Shown here in pieces: positions 25,201 to 37,872 of a stretch of DNA of 64,000 nt. Under the pieces are notes generated by a model. It saw nothing but the letters and a program-made list of their open reading frames with translations. It searched no databases and was not told the DNA's origin. Both the position numbers and the translations under genes were made by a program. Positions within the stretch are counted from its first letter, which is position 1; the number at the start of each line of letters is the position of its first letter. The stretch lies in assembly GCF_003597395.2 (NCBI RefSeq), contig NC_133777.1, positions 9,521,063 through 9,585,062 of the forward strand, read 5' to 3'. Source of the DNA: Chelonoidis abingdonii (taxonomy: Eukaryota; Chordata; Testudines; Testudinidae).

Positions 25201-25566
25201 TAAGGAGTTGAATGAGCAGACTGTATAATTAATTAATACAACAATAATACTAATTATGGATTGGTATGATGCTAACAGAATGATACAAGGACAGCAAATC
25301 AACAATACCACATGGAGACACAAAAAGGTGAAAGCTAGAGCCAACATTTACTAACATGGATGCCTAAAGTTTGACACCGACATTTATATTTAGACACCTA
25401 AAATGTAAGTGGCCTAATTTTTGGCCCACAGCAAAGTGAACGGGAGCTACAAGTGCCAATCACCTTTAGATAACATGGTGGTTAAAATACCCAGTGGCCA
25501 GGCTACAATAGAGTTTCCTGTACTGTTAGCACTGACGGAGTTACACTGGGCCATTAACATTGATTT

Positions 25567-27030
25567 TCAGTAATTTTTGGAACACTGGGGAAGCTCCAGA
25601 CAACTAGAAGAAAGCGAACACTGTGCCAGTGCTTAAGAAGGGTAAACAGGACACGCTGGGTAAATAGACTGGTCATCAATCCCAGGGAAAATAACTGAAT
25701 AGCTAATACAGGACTCAATTAATAAAGAATTAAAGGTGGGTAATATAATTAATGCCAATCAACAGAGGTTTATGGAAAATAGGTCCTGGCAAACTAACTT
25801 GATATCTTTTTTGATGAGATTACAATTTGGTTGATAAAGGTAACATTGTTGATGCAATAAGACTCCTGTTTGACACGTGACTTGGTACTGAATTATATTT
25901 TGATAAAAAATAGTCTGATATAAAATTAAGATGGCATACATTAAGTGGATTAGAAAGTGGCTCACAGGTCTCAAAATGTAACTGTAAATGAGGAAGCATC
26001 GAGCAGGTGTGTTTCCAGTACTGTCCCACAGGGATCAGTTCTTGACTCTATGCTATTTAACATTTTTACCAACAGCCTGTCAGAAAACATTAAATAATGA
26101 CTAATGAAGTTTGCAAATGACACGAAAATTAGGGGAGCAGTAAATAATTAAGAGGACAGGTCACTGATCCGGAGAGATCTGGATCATTTGGTAAACTGGA
26201 AGCACGCAAACAATATGTGTTTTAATATGGCCAAATGTAAAGTTATACATCTAGGAACCAGGAATGTAGGCCATGCTTACAGGATGGGGGACTCCATCTT
26301 TGGAAGAAGTGACTCTGAAAAAGACTTGAGGGTCATGGTGAATACTTAGCTCAGCATGAGCTTCTAGTTTGACTCTGTGGCCAAAATGTCTAATATGATC
26401 CTTGCATAAATAAACAGGGGACTATTGACTAGAAATAGGGAGGTCATGTTACCTCTGCATTTAGCACTAGTGCGAATGCTACTGGAATACTGTGTCCAGT
26501 TCTGGTGTCCCCCATTCAAGAAGGAAGTTGATCAATTGCACAGTGTTCAGAGAAGAGCCATGAGAATGATTATAGGATTGGAAAACATGCCTCACAGTGA
26601 TTGAGCTCCTTGAGTCTCTTTATTTAGCTTACCAAAGAGAAGGTTAAGGGATGACTTGATCACAGTTTAAAGTACCTACATGGGGAACAACAATTTGATA
26701 ATCTCTTATATCTAGTAGAAGAAGGTACAACAAGATCCAATGACCAGAAGTTAAAGTCAGACAAATTAAGACCGGAGATGGGGAATACTTTGTTTAAAAA
26801 TGTATAAATAAATATATAAATAAAAGCAATTAACCACTGGTACAATTTACCCCCAGGGTTGTGGTAGATTCTCCATCAGTGGCAATTTTCAAAAGAAGAT
26901 TGAACTAGTGCATAGCTTTCAGAAAAACATCCAAACAGCAATTAATTCAGAGAACATCTATGGCCTGTGTTATACAGGATGTCAGACTAGATATATGATC
27001 ACAGTGGTCCCTTCCGGCTTTACAATCGAC
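25567..27030 (+). mobile_element. CR1 LINE, degenerate 3' half
   Basis: The order matches the CR1 ORF2 C-terminal half. Pieces of the reverse transcriptase start near 25567 (actggaagaaagc-like bases). Then come cagggatcagttcttgactc (QGSVLD-like region, 26028), tttgcaaatgacacgaaaat (decayed FADDTK motif, 26110), and actgtgtccagttctggtgt (YCVQFW motif, 26489). A 3' UTR ends near atcacagtggtcccttccgg. Many stops and frameshifts; inactive. Confidence 0.9.
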
Positions 27031-27869
27031 TCGAATGATGGGAGAATTATTAAAAAAAACAAAAAACAAACAAACAAAAACCACCTCACCAACATAACAA
27101 AACATAATTGCATATGTAGTCCAGCATTACTTCTTGTTAGTGTGGGGTGTTACCTCTCAAGGCTGTGTGTGGCATGTGGAACTTCTCACCAATATGATGT
27201 TGCAGTTGGCCTTTCATTTCTTTTCTTAGTGACAGTTGCTATGATGCTTTGTAGCACTCCATAGGTTACAAATCCTTGTGATTTATTGTTTAAACATAAT
27301 ATCTTTCTTTATGAAATGCACCCTGCTGCTACTGTTGTGTCTGTGATACTTATGGGTAGCTGAGAATTTCTCCCTACTGATTTTATTATTGTTTATATAA
27401 TGTCAATATTATGCTACGCAATTTACAGACAAGTGTAGGACAAAAACTTGGCCCTCAGGAGCTTGCTTTTTAAACAGATAACACTCAGATAAAAGTTAAG
27501 GGGAGGGATGCAGTGAAACAAAGATGGACAGCAGCATGTTATTTAGCATGATTCTCTTTGAGTCCACAACTTTCAAACAATTCTGTGTTTCTATTTTGCT
27601 AACACATCTGATCTTTTTTTATCAAGTGAGCATTATTTATTTTTTTCTGTTCTTCAACAAGAGCTTGAAATTAACCTGGTTGCTTTTATTCTCCTCTAAT
27701 CATTATTTGTGTTATGCTAACATCTAGAAGTCAGACTCCCATTGTGCTATGAATTGTAAAAACATATAATAAAAAGATATCCACTTTCGTAAAGGTTTTA
27801 CAACATAAGAATGTAGAGAACAGGTGGATTAAAAAAAAACCAGACAAAAACAATGACAAGGAAGCTATG

Positions 27870-28039
27870 AGATAGAATCGGAAGGGACCTCAGGAGGTCA
27901 TCTAGTCCAACCCCCTGTTCAAAGCAGGACCAGTCCCCAGATTTTTACCCCAGTTCCCCCAGATGGCCCCCTCAAGGATTGAACTCACAACTCTGCATTT
28001 AGCAGGCAATGCTCAAATCACTGAGCTATCCCTCCCCCA
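27870..28039 (-). mobile_element. tRNA-derived SINE
   Basis: Reverse-complement family match: atagaatcggaagggacctc, aggaggtcatctagtccaac, ccccctcaaggattgaactc and cactgagctatccctccccc. It includes the tRNA-like head at the high-coordinate end. Well preserved. Confidence 0.93.
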
Positions 28040-30561
28040 TAAGAGAGATCAGCATGATAAGCAGTGGTCTCAGCAAACCAGATGCCTAATTATTGTGGAG
28101 TTTTTGTCAGCATCACAACAGAGGAAGGTTTTAAGGAGGACAAAGAGACAGCTTTTCAAATGTTGCTGTAGCTCCTCTCATGCATAAGGGGCAGCAGGGG
28201 AGACAGCACCAAGATAGTTCTTGGAAAAATTTTTAACTGGGCAATCAGAGCTGGCATCTTTGTGGAATGAAGGTGTGGTATGTCATACTATTTATTGGGT
28301 CTCCTCCAGCAACAACTGAAGCTATCACCATAGCTGTGCAAGTAGGATGATTAGTTAGTTCATGTTATAGAAACAGACAGAGATGAAGCAGTTTTTCACG
28401 GACAGGATGGGATCCTTTAGAAACATATGTTCAGAATCTAGAGGATGTTCTCCAACTAGTTCTAGCCATTTTGAGGTAGATCACATTTCAGGACTAAATT
28501 ATGTGGCGATGTCCCTTTAAGTACACAAGTTCAATATTAATTGTACATATGTAATAATATAGACATGCATACACACAGAGTACATATATATTATATCCTT
28601 GAATTCTCAAAAATAGTACAATTAACAAATATAGGGTCATTTGACCTAAATAGTACATTATTATTTTCTTATTTGGGAATCAGATTTTGGCTTCAAAAGC
28701 TATTGATCTGCCAGGTACTAGCTCAAACAGGGTCATATCACCTTGTGGACTAGGAGAAAGAAGTATCAGCACATGGTATGGCTTCCTCAGACAATCTCTG
28801 AGAAGCTTTAACTGCTATTAAGAGGAGCTAAAACAGACAGAAATAGCCAGTTACCAGTGGCACACTGTTCAGTGGAGAAATCACATATTGATTTATTTGA
28901 TAGAGTAGATCAATACAGGGGAAAATGGGAGCCTTTCCTAGTCTATATAAACCCAAGGGAGGATGATTCAGCGTAAACTTGGATAACATCTCTCACATTC
29001 CCACAATGCTAAACACATACCTGGAGACTGAGAAAGGCTACAGAGTCATACCTTAATAGAAATGATGTACCAACAAAGACTCCTAGGCAGGGGTTTGAGG
29101 AGGAAGAGAATGTACCCTGGGAGAAGGGTGTTTGGGACTCTAGAGCATCTGCTGTAGCTTCAGCATCCTGGCCTGTAACCAAGCCAGTCCCCTCCTTTGT
29201 ATTCTGCACTTGAAGCATATGCAGAAATATTCTTTGTTCTTCTAATGCACTTTTATAGGACACAAAGCATGAAAAAAAAGTAAAAGCTGCTCTAAATAAT
29301 AAGTAAACACAACGTCCTCAGCTGTTCCAGTGGTGCCAGGAAGCGTGTCCCGCAATGTTTTGAGTTAAAAACACATATGTTCTGAGCATGTGTACAGAAA
29401 GAGAAAGAGAGAGAGACTGATATCATGTTCGTTGTACTGTAGATCAAGTTTATATTAGAAAGCTTTTGGATAACAGATGAAACAGGACTAGAAGTGGAAT
29501 AGCATTCCCACAGCCCCAGACTTAAGGGCAATCATTTCTCAACAAAAATCCAACAAATATGATTAGTTTGTTCAGACCCTTTGTAAAACAGAGGGTGAGT
29601 CAAGCAGAGGTAATTTTCTTCCACCTGCTCCTTCCCCTCTCAATCCCTTCTATTTCCATTTAAGGTGGGGCTGCTATGTTCTCTCTCCTGAATGCTCACT
29701 GATCTTTTAAAGTGGGTGTCACACTTTCCACTCAGTCATCTGCAAACACATATCTTAAGGGGTCAGTTATTGCCTGGGGGAATCATAAGGTACTATGATT
29801 ATAATGCCCGGAGCAAACGCCCGAATGACTCATATAGTAGTACTGAGCACAAATATCACAAACATTTATATGCATTCTCGCAAGGAACTACTTTCACTCC
29901 ACAAAGACAGGTGTACCTTTTTCTGCTGCTGCTGAAACATGTGATTCTACTTCCTTAATAAAGAACTAAAAGTGATTATCTCACTGGCCAAAGGGGTTGT
30001 CAGTCAAAAGGCTGCATATAGTCCGGACCAAAAGGAATGCCGCCTATGGAACAATCAAACTATCTTCAGACCTGGCACAGAGCAGATGGGAAAGGGATGG
30101 AAGGAAAAGAATAAAATGTATCTTATTCTTTTTCTCTTTGTTTTTCTCCTTTGATGTTAGCAGTATGCTTGGGAGGAACACTAACAGTCTTACAAACATT
30201 AGATATCTACAAATGAATAGACAGGGTTAAACCCAAAGGCCAAAATCCACTCTCAGTTGCATCAATGTAAATTAGGATTAACTCCACTAAAGTCAATGGA
30301 GTTAAATCAGTGTGAAACTTGTGTAAATGATAGCACAGTCAGCTCCGCTGAGAGCACAATTCAGAATTCAGCCCCAAGGATGTACTGAAGGTTGTTCAAG
30401 TATGCAAGAATATATGGCAAAGACACTGCTGGGTGTTTGATATTGTGTGAACATACTGGCCTGATTCTCCTCTCCCTTTCTACACCAGTATAAATTAGGA
30501 TAACACCATGTGAGAAGGTGCCTTTTCTGATCTGCTTTAAAACAAAGCCTATCCTTGTGGG

Positions 30562-30662
30562 AGCAGCAAAGAATCCTGTGGGACCTTATAGACTAACAGA
30601 CATTTTGGAGCATGAGCTTTCGTGGGTGAATATCCACTTCGTCAGATGCAGGATATATAGAT
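30562..30662 (-). mobile_element. solo Penelope-like 3' end, 5' truncated
   Basis: It contains gaatcctgtgggaccttata, gactaacagacattttggag and tgggtgaatatccacttcg, the same 3' terminus as the dimer at 11681-12708. The 11-mer atccttgtggg flanks it on both sides (30551-30561 and 30663-30673) as a target duplication. Only about 100 bp were inserted. Confidence 0.9.
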
Positions 30663-30973
30663 ATCCTTGTGGGGAGTCAAAACTCACATCCTTCCCCGGG
30701 TCTGACTTTATTAACCAAGAAATTAACAAAGTTCTGTTCAAGTCTTCTCCTCAGACTTGACGCCCCCCACCCCCAATTCTCCCTGCTCATCCCACATCCT
30801 AGTTCCTGTCTTTGTAGAGGGTCACTCCCACTACCTTTATATCTAGATGGGGTAATGAGTTGCCTACATCAGTGAGTCAGCAGCAACCATTTATGAGCAG
30901 GATCAACATCTGCTAATAGAGTGGAGTGTTTCATGCAAACAGTGTAAACTTGTTACAGCCCACTCAATGTAGT

Positions 30974-31188
30974 GTTGTTATAGCCGATTTGGTCCCAGGA
31001 TATTAGAGAGACAAGGTGGGTGAGGTATTATCTTTTATTGGACCAACTTCTGTTGGTGAAAAACACAAGCTTTCAAACTTACAAAGACCTCTTCTTCAGG
31101 TTGAAGAGCATGGTGTAAGCTCGAAAGCTTGTCTCTTTCATCGAAGTTAGTCCAATAAAAGATATTACCTCACATACCTTGTCTCTCT
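30974..31188. mobile_element. inverted pair of Penelope-type 3' ends (second family)
   Basis: The left arm reads agacaaggtgggtgaggtat and ttttattggaccaacttctg; the right arm reads aaagcttgtctctttcatcg and agtccaataaaagatattac with ccttgtctctctaat. They are reverse-complement copies meeting near 31090 (cttcttcaggttgaagagc). The left end also has the terminal tatagccgatttggtccc. The same family occurs as a single copy at 37743-37872. Confidence 0.82.
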
Positions 31189-31659
31189 AATATTCTTGCT
31201 GATATTCTTGCTGAAGTCAGTAGCATTGCAATGGTGTTTAACCAGTAGGAGTGAGAGTAGAATCAGGTCCAAATACTTTTCACACGCTTATGGGTAAATA
31301 AGGGGTGCATATATATTTCTCTTAAGGAGAGGCTTTGCCAGATCTTCATCAGGATAGGTGTCCAAGTATGTTTGGTATCATAGCGATGTGAGAGCTGTTA
31401 TTCAAATATATATTGTATCATCCATGTGTGGGTCTGTCTGTATCAACAAGGAAAGGGTCCCAGCTTCCCCAGTATTGACCTGCTTTACCTTGTAAGCCAA
31501 TATATGGATTTCTCTACTCAAGAATGTCTTTGAAAACAGGTGGTTTTAGCTCCCTCTAGAAACAGTTAGGGTATCTCACAGGCCCAGTCAGGGAAGTTAG
31601 CAAAGCATGAGAATAGTCAGAATTTAAGAATGTAGGAAATGTTCCTAGTAATCAGTGTT

Positions 31660-32350
31660 GCCAACCCTTGCATTTTTCTGAGCGTGATGGGAGATGAAGC
31701 CGACTCATAGTGCTGCGAGAAGCTCCAGCCTCCTCCTGAAGTTCATCCCTGCTGGAAGCCAGTAGAGTCTCTCTACTCATCTCTGCTCCTCCTCACTGCA
31801 GCTCCTGGCCAGGGAAGGGGCAGACAGGAAGGAGCCCCTGGAGCTGCCCCTGACAGACCTGAAATGGGAGAGGGGACCCTGAAGCAGCCCCCAGGCCTGG
31901 GGTATGTGTGTGTGTGTGAAGAAACCCAGCAGGAGCAATGGTGAGGACAGGCAGGAGGCTGAACTGAGAGGGGCTGAACTGATGGGGCGACTGGGAGAGG
32001 TCTGAAATGAGGGGGTGGGAGTAATGGAGTGGGAGGGGTTGAACTGATGGGATGCAGCTGAACTGAGGGAGAGGCTAGGGGGACAGAGCTGATGGTGGGG
32101 ACTAAAGAGCGGAATTAATTGCTGGGAAGGGGATAGGCAGATGTGGGGGTGAGAGCTCCTACAACACAGACCAAAATCACTTTATCCAATGTATTTGGGA
32201 GCATGTCAACACTAATTGTCAGACACACATGCACTGGGGATGGGCAGGAGGAGCTCACAAATCAGAAGACTCAAAAATACAACACATATATTGTTTAAAT
32301 CTCATGGATTTTGGGGGGTCCAAAATCATGATTTTCAATTTCTTGCAGAT
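31660..32350. mobile_element. possible non-autonomous DNA transposon remnant
   Basis: It starts gttgccaacccttgcatttt and ends in tcatggattttggggggtcc and aaaatcatgattttcaat, which resemble ends of a turtle repeat I recall only loosely. The interior is G-rich, with repeated gggctgaactga and tgaactgatggg units between 31970 and 32090. Boundaries and class are uncertain. Confidence 0.35.
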
Positions 32351-32424
32351 AGCAATGTGTGTATTTCTCACTGCCACCTAATGGTGAGGTGAATGGAGCC
32401 TGTTGAATAAAGATCTCTAACTAC

Positions 32425-32730
32425 ATACCGCAAGTCTCATTTTAGGCGGGAGTTTGGTTCCGCGGTTATTGGGTAAAGGAAAACTGCATGTAGCAAAAAT
32501 TATAACCCCAAGCCCTTTAAATCCCACCCGCAGCTCCACCCGGCTTCCCGCCACCCTTTAAATGCTGGCCCCATCCCGCCGCCGGAGCTGCAGGTGGGGT
32601 TTAAAAGGCTCCACCGGGCATCCCACCGCAGTGGGGAGCCTGTAGGAGCCCTTTAAATCCCGCCCGCAGCTTTGGTAGCCGGGCTGGGGCTGGCATTTAA
32701 AGGGCCCAGGGCTCCACGGTGGCTATACCC
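32425..32730. repeat. GC-rich repeat with recurring ccctttaaat core
   Basis: The core ccctttaaat occurs near 32513, 32550 and 32650 and in inverse form (atttaaaggg) near 32695, separated by GC-rich blocks such as cccgccgccggagctgcagg. It contrasts with the AT-rich flanks and looks like a transposon-derived unit. No target duplication could be fixed. Confidence 0.45.
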
Positions 32731-34604
32731 TTCAATTAACTGACTGTTATTTACAGACCCAAGCTTCAGAATCCATCCTGTCCTTGATCCTTGAAAATTT
32801 CATTTGCTAGGGATCAGTACAGCTCGAAGTGTCACTAGGGGGAGCTAAAACAGCCGCAATCTTTACATGTAATCTTTTCTCCTATCAAAATCAAAGGGAA
32901 AGTAGAATACATGTGCACCATTCAGTCAGAGCAGAATATGCGTTTTAAAATAATACCTTTCTGCTCTTTTCCCTTCATCTTCCCAAATGAAAGGCTCCCT
33001 CCTTCACCTCACCATCCCAGACACACTTGCTAGGAGGCCAAGGGCTACAGGATAAAACTAACAAATCAAAGCAAGTGTAAAATGAAGTATAAAACCATAC
33101 ATTAAATACTAAAGAGTGTTGGTATAAAAACCAACTCCTGCTGGAGTAGAGGGGAAACCTTAGAAACTCCCCGACCTTCCTCAGTTCCCTCTTACCCCCT
33201 TAGTGCCCTATGTCATGAGAGCTGTCTCCCAGACTAAGGAAAATGGATGGGGTTCCTATTACATCAGTCAGCACCACTTCTGTATCTCAGACATTAAAGA
33301 TGGAAAATACTGTTACGTCAACCAGTTCATATTTCTGCCATAGCTGGACTGTTCCCTACATACATCACCTGTAAAACGACTTGTAGAGCAACACAATGAA
33401 ACACCCATTGTGATGCAGAGATCCATTGGTGCCAATGGACAATGGGTTCACTGTTCTTTACAAGCAACTCTTGCCTCAGACCTGACAAACTCACTACCCC
33501 AATACATTACTTTCATGGTATCTATCAATGACACATAGTGTGACTTGACTGGTCAACCACACAACTCATTTGGAACTAGAAGAACACAATTAGGCAGCAG
33601 AGGAAAAAAAAAGCAAATACTGTACATTTAACCCAGTGTTGTATTGTAAACTACTAAAAAATAAAGGGAAAGTTTAAAAAAAGATTTGACAAGGTAAGTA
33701 AACTATTCCTGTGTCTGTTTCACTTAATTTAAGATGGTTAAAAGCTGCATTTTTCTTCTGCATAGTAAAGTTTCAAAGCTGTATTAAGGCTATGTTCAGT
33801 TGCAAATGTTTGAAAGGACCATAGTGTTTTGTTCAGCATTACAAACAACCTCCATTCCCAAGGCATTTGTAACTCTGAAAGTTTATTGAAACTATGCCTT
33901 ATGGGCTTGGGGTAAAAGTTAGTCTCACTGATGACCCATTCAAGTGGGAGGGATATGTCATCTCTCTCTGATCAGCAGATGATGTAATTAATGCAAGGTT
34001 CAGATGTCTACCTTTGCTCCATCTTAGAACAGTAAATAGAAAACCATCAAAGACAGCTGCAAACAATTGACAGGACTTGAAGGTAAAAAGAAATATTATA
34101 ACAGACAGGGGATTGCCCTGTCCGTGAATAAAGGTAAAAGATCCACTCAACGTGTCACAGGGTGGAAAAAGACACTGCATTCTTTCACTGCGGAGACATC
34201 TTGTTGAGCAGGGGTATTTCATGAATGACTGGATCCTAGTTCCTGAGAAGCAAGCCAGCTCTGCAACAGGCTGAACTCAGAAGGGGAAAACCTGCTTCAT
34301 TAGATGGGAAAGGTAACCGTGTAGGCCTTAGTCCGTGTTTTATGATTTTGTTTTATATTCTAACCATTTGTTTCCATCATTTTCTCTCGTCTGTAGTGGA
34401 ATCTCTATTCTTTCTTAAATCAGCTTTCTTTTGTTTTATTATAAGTGCTCACAAGTCCTGTGTGTGATACAGGAGTGATGATTTACAGTAAAACCAGTAA
34501 ACTGAGGACACTGTTCCTTTGGGGGCAGAGGATCTGGGATTTCTGTGAGGAGCTAGTGTCAGGAGCTGGATATCACAGGGGAATGATCTAAGGGGAGTCA
34601 GGGA

Positions 34605-34741
34605 CATAGAATCATAGAACTAGATGAGACCTCAAGAGGTCATCTAGTCCAATCCCCTGCACTCATGGGAGGACTCGGTATTATTTAGACCATTTCTGAC
34701 AGGTGTTTGTCTAACATGCTCTTAAAAATTTTAACCTGCAA
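34605..34741 (-). mobile_element. CR1 LINE 3' terminal fragment
   Basis: catagaatcatagaactaga, cctcaagaggtcatctagtc and gacaggtgtttgtctaacat are the reverse complement of a CR1 3' UTR with its (tctatgat) tail. About 135 bp, 5' truncated. Confidence 0.9.
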
Positions 34742-35151
34742 GGCAAAGACAGGGCTGGCATAGGCTAGTGGTACTGGGGAGCTAACACCCAGCTATCACA
34801 GGTAAGACTCCCTCTTGCTAGAGGCAGGGGGTAACAAGATGACACATAGCCTTGGGTACCCCAAGACCCAAAGGCAATGCCTGGGAGGGTCAATAGGGTC
34901 ACGTGCCCCCTCCAGATGCCTGGTGGGGGTGGGCACAGTAAGCAGGGAACCACAACGGTGAAAGGGGCAGAATGTGGGGCCACCGACAGCTCATCTGGTG
35001 GGGCTGTACTGCCCTGCCCCTGCCCCTGCCCCCAGCCCTTCTACGCAGCTGCATCTCCTGGAGTCTGTGCAGCCCTGTCAGAGGACAGGGCTGGGGGTGG
35101 TACCAGTACAGCTATGCCGAAGGAGCTGCTGCTTTGGGGCTACCAGGTGGC

Positions 35152-35271
35152 CCCATGTTCTGCTCTTTTTGCTTCTGCGGTTCCCAGGAGAGCCCTGCAG
35201 TTCTGTTTAGCACTGAACTGAACCGCAGGGCTCTCCTGGGAACCACAGCGGCGAATGGAGCAGAACATGGG
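35152..35271. repeat. GC-rich foldback repeat
   Basis: cccatgttctgctc (35152-35165) pairs exactly with gagcagaacatggg (35258-35271). Between them, gcggttcccaggagagccct pairs with the complementary stretch at 35222-35247, leaving a loop near gtttagcactga. Probably the centre of a palindromic DNA-transposon derivative whose ends are unclear. Confidence 0.8.
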
Positions 35272-36188
35272 CAGAGGGCAGGGAGGAATCACATGCTGGG
35301 GTCACATGTCCCCCTTCAGCTGGTATCCCCCTTTGTGTCCTCCCATGAGTCGCCTATGCCAAGAACTGCTACACCCTTCCCACCACCCACTGTGGGCTGC
35401 GTCTACAGCAGTCTCATTTCCTGACACCTTAGGAATAAAGGGCCAAACCAGAGTCTCAAATATGGTGCTATTAAGAGAGTATTGGGCTGTCCACAGGCAC
35501 CTTTTGGTTTCTAGACTGGAGAAAGAGTACTGACTTTTCATCCTGAACACCTCAAATGACTGCATTATTCAGTGACACTGTGTGCTATACAGTTCTTTGT
35601 TCTCACATACAAACATGGTATGTTCTCTAGCAATAACTGGGTGACTAACCACCTTCATGGCTTTGGAAAGCATAGTTATGGTTTGGTTCTGAAGCCCTTC
35701 ATATTCAACATAATGGTAATGTACAGTATCTTCTAAAGCATTTCTCCATTTAAGCCAAAGAAGAAAACTTGAGTTTGCAAGACATTGGGTCTGATGAGCA
35801 GAGGAAGATTGCCACAGTAAGTTTTGCAAGATCTGGTGTCAGGTGTTCGGGGATGCCCACAGAAAGTGTGGTTTGACAATGCGGCTGACTGGACAGGATG
35901 CTGTGTGAAGACGGCGGAAAGCGGAGGAAGTTTGCTGGCCAATGATTTTTGTGTTGTGGGTTCTATTTACAGGGGCGCTGCTGGTGGGGATGTGGTGGGA
36001 GTTGTAGCCACTCCAAAATTTGCCTTAACACCTCCACCCCCCGCATCCCGTAGCAGGGTGAAGGCAGAGTAGAGACAGCAGTGGAGCAGCAGTGGAGAAG
36101 TAAATCTGGGCAGGGATGCCCAAGAGCAGCCCCGGCCTATGTCCCCACCTGCCAGGGCACGCCATCCAGGGCTGGTAGAAGACCCAGG

Positions 36189-36360
36189 GCTCTCTACACC
36201 TGCTGCTCCCTGGACTCCGGTAAGAGTCGCCTCAGCAGGGGGTACACAGCTCTGGGGCTGACAGAGCCCTCGGAGTCCAGGAGAGCAACTGTAGAGAGCC
36301 CCGGACTCCGAGGGCTCTGCCAGCCCCAGAACTGGGTCCGCCTGCCAAGGCGACTCTTAG
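36189..36360. repeat. GC-rich nested inverted repeats
   Basis: A 25-bp stretch at 36254-36278 (ggggctgacagagccctcgg plus agtcc) pairs with 36303-36327 with one mismatch. taagagtcgcc (36221-36231) pairs with ggcgactctta (36349-36359), and gctctctaca (36189-36198) pairs with tgtagagagc (36290-36299). It is transposon-like and carries no gene, despite open frames on both strands. Confidence 0.8.
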
Positions 36361-37742
36361 CGGCTGCGAGCACTGCCCACACTGCCTGGCTTTGGCTTCT
36401 GGCCTCTGATGGGGCCATGAGGCAGGACCTTGGGGGGGGAGGGGAAGTAGGAGCAGGAGCTGGAGCCCATGGAGAGAAGCAGGCATCATGGTGAGGGGGA
36501 TTAAGGTCCATCCCAGTTCCCACAAAGGGAAGAGGCTGGTGCTGCCTTGACTATTCATTGTGACGTGACCTTACGGTACTTTGCACTGAGAGAATGTAGG
36601 TACATGTTTAAGTCGGAACGACTACTTAGTCTGCCTGGAAACTCCATCCTCACACCAAATGAAGCTACTCCTCACCTTGATCCGGCTGGCCCCTCAAATT
36701 GTTAAGGCTGCAGCTGAGTTCTATTTCATTCTATGTAGGTTCTTATGCCACCCTCCTTACCATTGTGGAAGCAGGGAAAGAAAGAGAGGGTTTAAGTGCA
36801 GCCATTTAAGTGTCAGAGACAGAGCAACTGTTCTGTCAAGTCTTAGCCTAATATCGCAAGACCTGTAGAAGCAGGGCTCACGTCAGGAGCGAGTGGAAAA
36901 CAGCAGAATAGTCAGTATGACCTAGCCTTGAGATAACGACGTTTGAGAAGAGAAAGTGAGAAAATACCGGGATAGCAAATAAGCCTAAATAAAATGCAGA
37001 TGTTTTTAATTAATGGATGTCACATAGAGGTATAAATGCTTGTGTGATTTGGCTTGTACTTTGGAGAAACTGAGGCAGAGATGCTCTCTGTCAGCTGTGT
37101 TCTTCCCTTGCAATTGCATGTCCTGAATAAAGCTGTCTCTGATTTTGTTGCTTCCAACCTGAGAGTGGAGTTTGTTTCTTTCACATCATAGTATCTGAGC
37201 ACTTTCCAGAAGTGAGTTCAGCTGTCTGACTAATATCTGTCAAGCGTTGTTCGTTCTCTCCTCTTCTCCCCAGAGGGAGAAGCTCAGTGGAATGTACTGG
37301 TTTGGTTGTGTGTGTATGTGGGCAGGAGGTGGATTGTTGTTTTTAATATATCTATACCTGTTGCTATGTGTTTATACTACCAAATGCCAGGTGAAAGAAA
37401 AGTAGTGAGGTTTGTGATCATCTTTAGTTCTTGAGAGAGTTCCCATTATAAGTCTGATTTTACACACTCCACCCTACACTCATTTCAAAAACCCATAAAT
37501 ATTTCAAAACTTTGTTAGATATTAAAAATCATGGACTGAATAGAGACACTGGATTTATGGCATATTACAACAATCTGTAACCCTCTAACAACCACACACA
37601 CCCTCAGCTGCTTCTCCCTCCCTTCTTTTCCTCCCGATGACTGAATGGGTGTTTAAAAGCCACTTCACCTTGAATAGTCCCTTGAAATATGTGTTAAGCA
37701 CTGATGCTAAACAATTGGTTCCACCTAGCAGCCACACTCCCA

Positions 37743-37872
37743 GACCTGAAGAAGAGCTCTGTGTAGCTCAAAAGCTTGTCTCTCACACCAACAAAAGTTG
37801 GTCCAATAAATGATATTACCTCACCCACCTTGTCTCTGTAATATCCTAAGACGAACGAGGCTACAGCACTAC
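37743..37872 (+). mobile_element. Penelope-type 3' end, single copy
   Basis: cctgaagaagagctctgtgt, agctcaaaagcttgtctctc, gttggtccaataaatgatat and cctcacccaccttgtctctg continue into aatatcctaagacgaacgag. It belongs to the same family as the inverted pair at 30974-31188. Confidence 0.82.

Noticed and set aside
34972..35424. 150-codon open frame and its overlaps
   Set aside because: Open frames on several frames of both strands follow from GC-rich palindromic sequence lacking stop codons.
36081..36523. Overlapping 137- and 109-codon frames
   Set aside because: Both arise from GC-rich inverted repeats; no start context, splice sites or domain.
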